DNA from: Flavobacterium sp. UGB4466
GTDB taxonomy: Bacteria > Bacteroidota > Bacteroidia > Flavobacteriales > Flavobacteriaceae
Assembly (NCBI RefSeq): GCF_903469665.1
Contig: NZ_CAGKLC010000006.1
Coordinates: 19,145-83,144 of the forward strand
Reading direction: 5' to 3'
Length of the DNA stretch: 64,000 bases
The notes under the pieces: generated by a model
What the model saw: only the letters and a program-made list of their open reading frames with translations
Databases searched by the model: none
Told to the model about the DNA's origin: nothing
Shown: piece by piece, positions 17,511 to 24,282 of the stretch
How positions within the stretch are numbered: the stretch's first letter is position 1
How the letters are laid out: every line of letters begins with the position of its first letter
Translations under genes and position numbers: made by a program

Positions 17511-17732
17511 ATGGGATTAATGAAAGTGTTTTCAGGGAGTGAAGTGTTAGCAATTGCTTTGAAAGAAAGATTAGAAGAAGCGGGAGTAGAAACGGTAAAA
17601 AAAGATAACATCCAGTCAGCTCGTATGGGAGGATATGGCGGATCTGATTTAGCAGTAGAAGTGTTTATTCAGGAAACTGATTTCGCCAAAGCAAATCCGG
17701 TTATTGAAGAGTTTAGAATGAATATTCAATAG
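17511..17732 (+). CDS. DUF2007-family small protein
   Basis: A 73-residue protein of the DUF2007 type, small ferredoxin-like domains annotated as putative signal transducers. It shows the usual pattern: MKVFSGSEVLAIALKERLEE, then a Gly-rich turn and DLAVEVFIQETDFAKANPVI. It starts 23 bp after the DEAD-like gene, so the two are likely co-transcribed. Function unknown. Confidence 0.75.
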   Translation: MGLMKVFSGSEVLAIALKERLEEAGVETVKKDNIQSARMGGYGGSDLAVEVFIQETDFAKANPVIEEFRMNIQ

Positions 17733-17740
17733 CGGTATCT

Positions 17741-17820
17741 TTTTGTAAGATGTAAAATGTGAGATGTGAAAAGTTTTAGTGTACAGAGACTGTGCGCTGA
17801 GACTGCAAACTGAAAAAAAA
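17741..17820. repeat. Short-word spacer before the Cof phosphatase
   Basis: Words GTAAGATGTAAAATGTGAGA and GAGACTGTGCGCTGAGACTG are followed by CAAACTGAAAA immediately before the ATG. The GAGACTG/AAACTGA vocabulary is shared with the element at 5224-5313, here without a clear opposite arm. Confidence 0.5.
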
Positions 17821-17821
17821 T

Positions 17822-18625
17822 ATGCAATATAAAATGTTAGTGCTCGACATGGATGATACCTTGTTGACAGACGATCATAAAATTTCGGACCTTAATAAAA
17901 AAGTACTACTGGAAGCACAGTCAAAAGGCGTTTACGTCGTTTTGGCTTCGGGCAGACCGACATCGGCGATGACTGCTTATGCTAAGGAGTTAGAGCTGGA
18001 TTTGAATGACTCGTACATAATTTCGTTTAATGGAGCGATTATTAGTACGGTTAAAGATGATGTTATCTTGTTCGAACAAAAATTAACCGTTGAGCAAATC
18101 CATGAGCTGTATGACTACAGTGTAAAAAAGAATACCCATATCATTACGTATCTGGATGGAGAAATTATAAGCGAAACCGATTCGGAATATATTGATGTTG
18201 AAAAAGAAATTACCGGATTACCACATAATAAAGTAGTTGGTTTTAAAGAAGCGGTTACAGAACCTGCGGTAAAATGTATTTTACTGGCGGAACCTTCTTA
18301 TCTAAAAGAAGTAGAAGCTGACTTAAAAGCAGCAATGCCTCATCTGAGTGTTGCCATGTCAAAACCTTTCTTTCTGGAAGCAGCACAGAACGGAATCGAT
18401 AAAGCGGCCAGTTTGAAACTTTTGGCAGAAAAACTAAACATTCATCAAAGCGAAATCATTGCGGTAGGAAATGCCGGAAATGACCTGACCATGATCGAAT
18501 ATGCAGGTTTAGGGGTCTGGGTCGATAACGTAACCCCGGAATTAAGAGACAGAGCAGATTTAATCGTAGCTTCAAATAATAATGATGGAGTTGCTGAGGT
18601 GGTGCAGCGCTATATTTTAAATTAA
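17822..18625 (+). CDS. Cof-type HAD phosphatase (YidA-like)
   Basis: A 267-residue HAD-superfamily IIB phosphatase acting on sugar phosphates or nucleotides. Motif I is LVLDMDDTLLTDD (nucleophile D9 and D11 region), motif II is VLASGRPTSAM, and the C-terminal motifs are KAASLKLLAEKL, IIAVGNAGNDLTMIEYA and GLGVWVDN. GNAGND stands where most members have GDxxND: glycine-aspartate is replaced by glycine-asparagine, a mild departure. Followed after only 5 bp by a GNAT gene, so the two form an operon. Confidence 0.9.
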   Translation: MQYKMLVLDMDDTLLTDDHKISDLNKKVLLEAQSKGVYVVLASGRPTSAMTAYAKELELDLNDSYIISFNGAIISTVKDDVILFEQKLTVEQIHELYDYSVKKNTHIITYLDGEIISETDSEYIDVEKEITGLPHNKVVGFKEAVTEPAVKCILLAEPSYLKEVEADLKAAMPHLSVAMSKPFFLEAAQNGIDKAASLKLLAEKLNIHQSEIIAVGNAGNDLTMIEYAGLGVWVDNVTPELRDRADLIVASNNNDGVAEVVQRYILN

Positions 18626-18630
18626 TTTGT

Positions 18631-19158
18631 ATGAAAGAACCAATTGAAACAGAACGACTAATTTTAAGAGAATTACTTCTTTCGGATGCCGACGGAATGT
18701 TTGAATTGGATTCGAATCCAAATGTGCATCTTTTCGTTGGAAAAAAGCCTGTAACAACTATTGCGGAAAGTGTTGCTCAAATCGAAAATATTCAGCAGCA
18801 ATACAAGGATTTCGGAACGGGCCGCTGGGCAGTTGTGTTAAAAGAAACGAATGAGTTTTTAGGCTGGTCAGGTATAAAATTTATCACCTATGAAATTAAT
18901 GGTCGCCAAGATTTTTACGAAATAGGATATCGTTTCATCGAGAAACACTGGGGGAAAGGCTATGCTACTGAGGCGGGAAAAGCATTTGTTGATTATGCAT
19001 TTAACAAGATGAAAGTCAAAGCTCTTTACGCTTATGCCGATGAAGGAAACGAGGTCTCAAGAAAAGCGTTGGAAAAATTAGGTTTTCGCTACGTGAATTC
19101 TTTTGAATATGAAGGAGAGCTGGAAGTTTGGTATGAATTGAAGCATTCAGACCTGTAA
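18631..19158 (+). CDS. RimJ/RimL-type GNAT acetyltransferase
   Basis: A 175-residue N-acetyltransferase beginning with the family-typical IETERLILRELLLSDADGMF. The acetyl-CoA loop is EKHWGKGYATEAGKAFVDYA at about residues 104-123. The late motif NEVSRKALEKLGFRYV is typical of ribosomal-protein or amino-acid N-acetylases. Coupled to the Cof phosphatase upstream. Substrate unknown. Confidence 0.9.
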   Translation: MKEPIETERLILRELLLSDADGMFELDSNPNVHLFVGKKPVTTIAESVAQIENIQQQYKDFGTGRWAVVLKETNEFLGWSGIKFITYEINGRQDFYEIGYRFIEKHWGKGYATEAGKAFVDYAFNKMKVKALYAYADEGNEVSRKALEKLGFRYVNSFEYEGELEVWYELKHSDL

Positions 19159-19271
19159 AGAGATAAAATGAAATGTGTTCCAAATCTTTGTAAACTCAAA
19201 TTGCTTAAGATTTGCAAAGATTTGGAAAACAGTTCTTAGTTTTTTAATACTTAAGAAAGAGGTATTAAATA

Positions 19272-19787
19272 TTATTTTTTAGCTACTGAAACAAAATATT
19301 TGTTTCCGTCACCCATTGTCAATTTTACACGTTCGTCGCAAAGATCGATAGCGAAGTTGGCGCTTTCGTAGCAAGTACAAGTTGTATTTTTGTCTTTAGA
19401 CATTTCAGTTTTACAATTGTTGTTTTTAAAAGTTGACAATTGTGGAGTGTACAAGCTTACTAAATCAGTAGAAGCAGTTACTAACGAAATGATACTTGCT
19501 GAATTGTTGTTTGTAATTCTGTAAACGATTCTATCCGTGTAATTTACTTCGTTTACGGTTACTTTACGAATATAAGTGTAAGCCGTTGAGCCTTCACCCG
19601 GTTCTTTTACTTCAAATTTAAATCCAACCGCACGAATGGCAATATCAAATTGAGATTGAGAGTTTAAGCTCGCCCAGTTTGTCAATGTGCTGATAGATGG
19701 AAATGGATTAGCAGCCGGAGCAGTTTGTGCCTGAGCGCTAAAAAGGGTTAAGAACATCAAGCAGATTGTGGGTAAAAATGCTTTCAT
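19272..19787 (-). CDS. Secreted protein of unknown function
   Basis: 171 residues with a clear signal peptide (MKAFLPTICLMFLTLFSAQA, cleavage after AQA). The mature part has several regularly spaced polar and aromatic strands and a cysteine cluster near the end (NNNCKTEMSKDKNTTCTCYE, plus one more Cys in IDLCDE). The cysteines suggest disulphides in the periplasm or outside. No family recognised. Divergent from mtaB, with a 500-bp spacer between. Confidence 0.7.
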   Translation of the reverse strand: MKAFLPTICLMFLTLFSAQAQTAPAANPFPSISTLTNWASLNSQSQFDIAIRAVGFKFEVKEPGEGSTAYTYIRKVTVNEVNYTDRIVYRITNNNSASIISLVTASTDLVSLYTPQLSTFKNNNCKTEMSKDKNTTCTCYESANFAIDLCDERVKLTMGDGNKYFVSVAKK

Positions 19788-20288
19788 ATGGAGTTTTAAT
19801 TTTTAATTTTTGCCTACTCTTTATGGTTTTCGGCCTGCCCATTTTTATGATAACAAAACAACAACATAACGATGGGAAATCAAAATTGTTATGCGCTATT
19901 TATGATTTTGATGCTTTAGTTTTTGGTTCCTATTTTTTGACGAAGTGAAATTACTTCTAAAAATATTTCCAGCAAAGTTAAATGTAAGAAAATTTTAATT
20001 TAATATCTTAAAAAACGCATTTAATCGATGTTATTTGCGTTTAATCGATCCGTTTGTCGTTTTATTCTTATTGAATTGGGTTGCATTTTTTTTTAGTTCA
20101 ATTTTTTTTCCTGACGATTTGGTTTGATTTACAGTTTTTTGAAACGAATTAAAATAGTAGGTTCTTGCAAAATATTGATATATAGTATATTATTGATTTT
20201 ATTTTAAAGAATATTGTATGTAAATTTGCAAACTCTTCAAAAGAGATGTAAATATAATATCTTACTACTTAAAACGTAGTTTATTCCT
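19788..20288. other. 500-bp divergent spacer with ATCGAT direct repeats and the mtaB -7 element
   Basis: No convincing gene. It holds two near-identical direct repeats, GCATTTAATCGATG (20017-20030) and GCGTTTAATCGATC (20037-20050), starting 20 bp apart and each containing the ATCGAT palindrome. A TAAATTTG -7 element lies at 20221-20228, 61 bp before mtaB. A 60-codon open frame at 19766-19948 overlaps the secreted-protein start on the other strand and looks accidental. Confidence 0.45.
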
Positions 20289-21623
20289 ATGGAAAATAGA
20301 AAAAAAGTTGCCTTTTATACGCTTGGTTGCAAACTGAATTTTTCAGAGACTTCAACTATTGCCCGAAATTTTAACGATGAAGGTTTTGATCGTGTTGATT
20401 TTGAGGAAATAGCCGATATCTATGTTATCAATACCTGTTCGGTTACAGAGAATGCTGATAAGCAGTTTAAGCAGGTGGTGAAAAAAGCAATGAAACTGAA
20501 TGAGAAAGCTTTCGTAGCAGCTGTAGGTTGTTATGCCCAGTTGAAACCGGAGGAATTAGCAGCTGTTGATGGAGTTGATTTGGTTTTGGGAGCTACAGAA
20601 AAATTTAAAATTACGGATTATATTCATGACCTGAGCAAGAATGACATGGGCGAAGTACACTCTTGTGAAATTGCTGAGGCTGATTTTTATGTGGGAAGTT
20701 ATTCTATTGGAGACCGTACCCGTGCTTTTTTGAAAGTTCAGGACGGCTGTGATTATAAATGTACCTATTGTACCATTCCGTTAGCAAGAGGAATTTCGAG
20801 AAGTGATGCTCTGGAAAATGTATTGCAAAATGCCAAAGAAATCTCTGCTCAGAACATCAAAGAAATTGTTTTAACGGGAGTTAATATTGGAGACTACGGA
20901 AAAGGAGAGTTCGGGAATAAAAAACACGAACATACTTTTTTGGACTTAGTTCAGGCTCTGGATGAGGTTGACGGGATCGAGCGTTTGCGAATCTCCTCTA
21001 TCGAACCTAATTTACTGAAGAATGAAACCATTGAGTTTGTCTCTAAAAGCCGAACTTTTGTACCGCATTTTCATATTCCGTTACAATCCGGAAGCAATGA
21101 TATTTTGAAATTGATGAAGCGCCGTTATTTGCGTGAAGTGTATACTGAACGAGTTCATAAAATTCGTGAAGTAATGCCACATGCCTGTATTGGTGTAGAC
21201 GTGATTGTTGGTTTCCCTGGTGAAACCGACGAGCATTTTTTAGAAACCTATCATTTCCTTAACGAAATGGATATCTCTTATCTGCATGTCTTCACGTACT
21301 CCGAAAGAGACAATACAGAAGCGGCAAATATGCCGGGAATTGTTCCGGCAAATGTAAGAGCGAAACGCAGTAAAATGCTACGTGGATTATCCGTTAAAAA
21401 ACGTCGTGCTTTTTATGAAAGTCAGTTAGGATCTAACAGAACTGTTTTGTTCGAAGGAGAAAATAAAGAAGGATATATTCATGGTTTTACAGAGAATTAC
21501 GTAAAAGTAAAAACACCATGGAATCCTGAATTGGTCAATACCCTACAGGAAATAAACCTGACTAAGATTGACGAAGACGGAAGTGTTCGCCTGGAGTTTT
21601 TGAATAAGCTTACTGAGGCTTAA
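20289..21623 (+). CDS. mtaB: tRNA t6A37 methylthiotransferase MtaB
   Basis: A radical-SAM enzyme that adds a methylthio group to N6-threonylcarbamoyladenosine at position 37 of tRNAs. The N-terminal UPF0004 domain carries cysteines in TLGCKLNFSE, INTCSVTENAD and AVGCYAQ (one iron-sulfur cluster). The radical SAM motif is DGCDYKCTYCTIPLARG (second cluster) near residues 152-168. A C-terminal TRAM-like RNA-binding domain follows. The 444 residues fit the MtaB subgroup better than MiaB or RimO. A long perfect inverted repeat and a terminator follow. Confidence 0.92.
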   Translation: MENRKKVAFYTLGCKLNFSETSTIARNFNDEGFDRVDFEEIADIYVINTCSVTENADKQFKQVVKKAMKLNEKAFVAAVGCYAQLKPEELAAVDGVDLVLGATEKFKITDYIHDLSKNDMGEVHSCEIAEADFYVGSYSIGDRTRAFLKVQDGCDYKCTYCTIPLARGISRSDALENVLQNAKEISAQNIKEIVLTGVNIGDYGKGEFGNKKHEHTFLDLVQALDEVDGIERLRISSIEPNLLKNETIEFVSKSRTFVPHFHIPLQSGSNDILKLMKRRYLREVYTERVHKIREVMPHACIGVDVIVGFPGETDEHFLETYHFLNEMDISYLHVFTYSERDNTEAANMPGIVPANVRAKRSKMLRGLSVKKRRAFYESQLGSNRTVLFEGENKEGYIHGFTENYVKVKTPWNPELVNTLQEINLTKIDEDGSVRLEFLNKLTEA

Positions 21624-21653
21624 GTAAAAAGAAATAAAACATACATTTAGTAT

Positions 21654-21753
21654 GTCATTTCGACGTGAGGAGAAATCACACTAGAAACTCGACAAAGATT
21701 GGCGAATTTAGGAACGGAATTATTGGTGTGATTTCTCCTCACGTCGAAATGAC
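21654..21753. repeat. Perfect 28-bp inverted repeat around a 44-nt loop
   Basis: The left arm at 21654-21681 begins GTCATTTCGACGTGAGGAGA and ends AATCACAC. The right arm at 21726-21753 is its exact reverse complement. The loop contains GACAAAGATTGGCGA. A diverged relative with the same loop core and outer words lies at 28197-28296. Both sit next to 3' ends or in spacers, which points to a dispersed, possibly mobilisable, repeat family. Confidence 0.9.
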
Positions 21754-21756
21754 AAT

Positions 21757-21797
21757 AAACAGAAAAGTCCTTTTATACAAAGGGCTTTTCTGTTTTT
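21757..21797. terminator. Bidirectional terminator between mtaB and a convergent gene
   Basis: AAACAGAAAAGTCC (21757-21770) pairs with GGGCTTTTCTGTTT (21782-21795) with one G-T pair. A-rich and T-rich flanks on both sides allow use by both convergent genes. Confidence 0.8.
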
Positions 21798-21804
21798 AAA
21801 ATAA

Positions 21805-22314
21805 TTACTTAGCATTCTCCGGAATTAGTAATTTCAACGAATTAATGTAATCGGTATCAAATTCAATTACCCTTATCTTTTGTGGATTAAAGCTTAATTC
21901 ACCGCCAAACTGACCTTTTATGTCCAGGAAATCGATAGTAAGTTCCTCATCCGTCAATTCGATTAGTTTTCCCAAGTAAGCTGATTTTGCTGATTTTTTA
22001 GCAATCTGGAAAATACCGTATTTGTTTGTGATAAAATGGATGATCGAATTCAAATCTCGTATCGGAATGATATCTTCGGCATTTGTTTTCAGACCTTTTA
22101 AACGGATTACTTTTTCGGTAAATTCCAGATCCTGATCTCTGTGTATGGCTTCAATGTTTTTATTTTTCAATAGTACAAAACCATCCAGTATAAAATCTAC
22201 CGGATTGTTTCGCAATAAAATCCAGTCATCCGAATAGTCAATAAGAAATCCGGTATAAAGTTCTTTCTTATCGGTAAATTCTATGGCAATTAATTGTCTT
22301 AAATAGTTTTCCAT
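21805..22314 (-). CDS. Protein of unknown function with two Sm-like repeats
   Basis: 169 residues, no signal peptide. Two stretches resemble each other and the short five-stranded Sm/LSm pattern. Residues ~18-55 run ELYTGFLIDYSDDWILLRNN to LLKNKNIEAI. Residues ~115-155 run AYLGKLIELTDEELTIDFLD to FNPQKIRVIE. In each, a G-x-L/I-x-x strand is followed by an acidic turn and a late I-x-x-I/R-x-I-E strand. This suggests an internal duplication and possibly nucleic-acid binding. No named family is recognised. Confidence 0.6.
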   Translation of the reverse strand: MENYLRQLIAIEFTDKKELYTGFLIDYSDDWILLRNNPVDFILDGFVLLKNKNIEAIHRDQDLEFTEKVIRLKGLKTNAEDIIPIRDLNSIIHFITNKYGIFQIAKKSAKSAYLGKLIELTDEELTIDFLDIKGQFGGELSFNPQKIRVIEFDTDYINSLKLLIPENAK

Positions 22315-22341
22315 CGTTTAGTTTTTAGAAATTACAACATT

Positions 22342-22386
22342 TAAATTCCAAATTCCAGCTTGCAGCATTTGGAAGTTGGAATTTTT
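22342..22386. repeat. Small inverted repeat of AATTCCA words
   Basis: AAATTCCAAATTCCAG (22342-22357) faces TTGGAAGTTGGAATTTTT (22369-22386) and then TTGGAATTTA. It lies between two co-oriented minus-strand genes, downstream of the SDR. Confidence 0.55.
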
Positions 22387-22406
22387 CAAAAGATTGGAAT
22401 TTATTT

Positions 22407-23123
22407 TTAGGGATTAGTAGACCAGATACTGCTGTTTTTAATGAAAACGCGACGACTCAGTTTCAGTTGTGCAACAATCAGTTCGGCAATATCTTCGGGC
22501 TGCATTACTTTTTCAGGGTTTCCGTCTGTCAGATTTAAATCTTTAGCCATATCGGTAGCTACTGTACTTGGTGTTAAAGCAGTAACCCGAATATTGTGTT
22601 TTCTCATTTCCTGCATCAAAGAATCCGTTAGACCCAGAACAGCAAATTTTGAAGCACTGTAAGCGCTCGTAAGGGCGTTTCCGTTTAAACCTGCTGTAGA
22701 TGAAATATTAATGATGTCACCCGTTTGTCTTTCGATCATATTTGGAATAACGGCGCGGGTGGTATAATAGGTTCCCATAAGGTTGACCTGAATGATTCTT
22801 TCCCAGGCGTTTGGTTCTAATTCCAGGAATTTCCCAAAAGCACCAATTCCGGCGTTGTTGATTAAAATATCGATACTTTTAAATTCGGCTAATGCTTTTT
22901 CTACAGCATTATTTATAGAATTAATATCAGAAACATCAGCAGCTAAAGCCAATGATTTTACACCTAAGTTATTAATTTCGATTGCCAGCTGGTCAACATC
23001 TGCTTGCGTTCTCGAAACTAAAATTACATTAACTCCCTCGTTGGCAAGTGCAAGTGCGATTGCTTTTCCTATTCCTTTTCCGGCTCCTGTAATTAGGGCA
23101 TTTTTATTTTTTAAGTCTGTCAT
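22407..23123 (-). CDS. Short-chain dehydrogenase/reductase (3-ketoacyl reductase-like)
   Basis: A classical SDR of ~238 residues. The cofactor motif is [12 protein letters not shown] is in [10 protein letters not shown], the catalytic serine is in [10 protein letters not shown], and YSASK holds the catalytic Tyr and Lys. It resembles FabG and the 3-ketoacyl-ACP reductases often annotated in flavobacteria, but no other fatty-acid gene is nearby, so the substrate is open. The start at 23123 ([13 protein letters not shown]) is preferred; another ATG lies three codons upstream at 23132. Confidence 0.9.
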   Translation of the reverse strand: MTDLKNKNALITGAGKGIGKAIALALANEGVNVILVSRTQADVDQLAIEINNLGVKSLALAADVSDINSINNAVEKALAEFKSIDILINNAGIGAFGKFLELEPNAWERIIQVNLMGTYYTTRAVIPNMIERQTGDIINISSTAGLNGNALTSAYSASKFAVLGLTDSLMQEMRKHNIRVTALTPSTVATDMAKDLNLTDGNPEKVMQPEDIAELIVAQLKLSRRVFIKNSSIWSTNP

Positions 23124-23234
23124 GATTGTCATATTAGAAATGCGAAAGCATCATTTGAGTACCACAAAAATAAGGCTTTTGCTTCCTAAAATGATGCTTT
23201 AGATGTTTTCTTAATCTAAGTTTAACAACTTTTT

Positions 23235-23822
23235 CTATTCTTTCAAAACCATGTCGATACACATTACAGCTGCCAGAATTAACTGCCTTTGCGGACTGTC
23301 CTGTGCTACAGTTTCTTCAATTTGAAGAACATAATTATCGGCACTGGTGAAGAGTTCTTTCCCCATTCCTGCCCATTTTTTACTTACCTGAGCCAACTGC
23401 TTGTTTTCGTGGGTAAATTTGAAATCCCATCCTGTCCATTTTCCCTGAAGTGTAGCAACCGGTTTTTCGTTTTTATCTAAAATTTCAAATCTGCCGCCAA
23501 AAGAAAAGAACTTTTGTTTAAAGGTTCCGATCAGTCTCTCTTTATCGTCAAAAACTTCAACATTCGATCTGAAAACGGCAATACCTCTTTTTACCGAAAT
23601 TAGTTTTTCACCAGAAGCAGCTGCGATTTCAACATTAAAAGGTGTCATTCTTTTGTAATCGGTGAAACGCAACATTTTAGTGAAGAATCCCAGATTATTT
23701 TCTCTACAGTTTAAGATGATCTGATTGCTTTCCGGATTATAAATGTCATAGTTGTTTGATGCTTTAAACATGCCAACATGCTCTTTTACTAGAAATAAAT
23801 TCTGATTTAAAATAGGGTTCAT
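23235..23822 (-). CDS. LURP-one/scramblase-like protein
   Basis: 195 residues with the twelve-stranded barrel pattern of the LURP-one/phospholipid scramblase-like family. Alternating strands include FLVKEHVGMFKASNNYDIYN, ISVKRGIAVFRSNVEVFDDK, GTFKQKFFSFGGRFEILDKN and GKWTGWDFKFTH. A hydrophobic helix LILAAVMCIDMVLKE ends the protein, as in the family. No signal peptide. Family members bind or reorganise membrane lipids in eukaryotes; the bacterial role is unknown. Monocistronic by spacing. Confidence 0.75.
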   Translation of the reverse strand: MNPILNQNLFLVKEHVGMFKASNNYDIYNPESNQIILNCRENNLGFFTKMLRFTDYKRMTPFNVEIAAASGEKLISVKRGIAVFRSNVEVFDDKERLIGTFKQKFFSFGGRFEILDKNEKPVATLQGKWTGWDFKFTHENKQLAQVSKKWAGMGKELFTSADNYVLQIEETVAQDSPQRQLILAAVMCIDMVLKE

Positions 23823-23953
23823 TAAATAATGTGTGAAAATGATTAGTAATAATATGATTGATCTCCTTCTGAAAGGGTTTCAAAAGGAGATCAAATGTAA
23901 AAATAATTTTGTTAATAAACCGCTGTTAAAAATGAAATCTGTGTTATCAAATT

Positions 23954-24277
23954 TCAGTTATTTTTCTTTGTTGTGATAATTATAGCACCATTTATTCCTT
24001 TATTTCCGTAGACTGAAGTTGCTTCAGTTTCCTTTAAAACTTTCATCTCTTTGATAGTATTCGGGCTCACTTTAGGAAAATCTTTAAAATTGATTATAAC
24101 TCCATCAAGAATTACCAAAGGTGGATTGATAAGAGAATTTTTTGATGGGGCACATAGTATGATCTGACTATCGGCATTTACAGGTTTTGTATGAGATACA
24201 TCTTTCTCCTGTGCATGTGTTACGAGACAGAGAAATATAGAAAAAGCTGATGAAGCAAGTTTTACATTTTTCATCAT
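23954..24277 (-). CDS. Mini TonB-plug protein (signal peptide plus half plug)
   Basis: 107 residues. The signal peptide (MMKNVKLASSAFSIFLCLV, then THAQEK) is followed by one TonB receptor plug segment, LVILDGVIINFKDFPKVSP to SVYGNKGINGAIIITTKKNN. The signal peptide closely matches that of the gene upstream (MKNVKLLSLALSMLICFV, ASAQEK), so it probably arose by copying that gene and deleting the middle. It starts 5 bp after that gene's stop. No barrel, no VWA domain. Expected to be periplasmic; function unknown. Confidence 0.75.
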   Translation of the reverse strand: MMKNVKLASSAFSIFLCLVTHAQEKDVSHTKPVNADSQIILCAPSKNSLINPPLVILDGVIINFKDFPKVSPNTIKEMKVLKETEATSVYGNKGINGAIIITTKKNN

Positions 24278-24282
24278 AAAAT

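Noticed and set aside
22792..23202. 136-codon plus-strand frame over the SDR gene
   Set aside because: It is exactly antisense to the conserved SDR and has the biased composition of a shadow frame.
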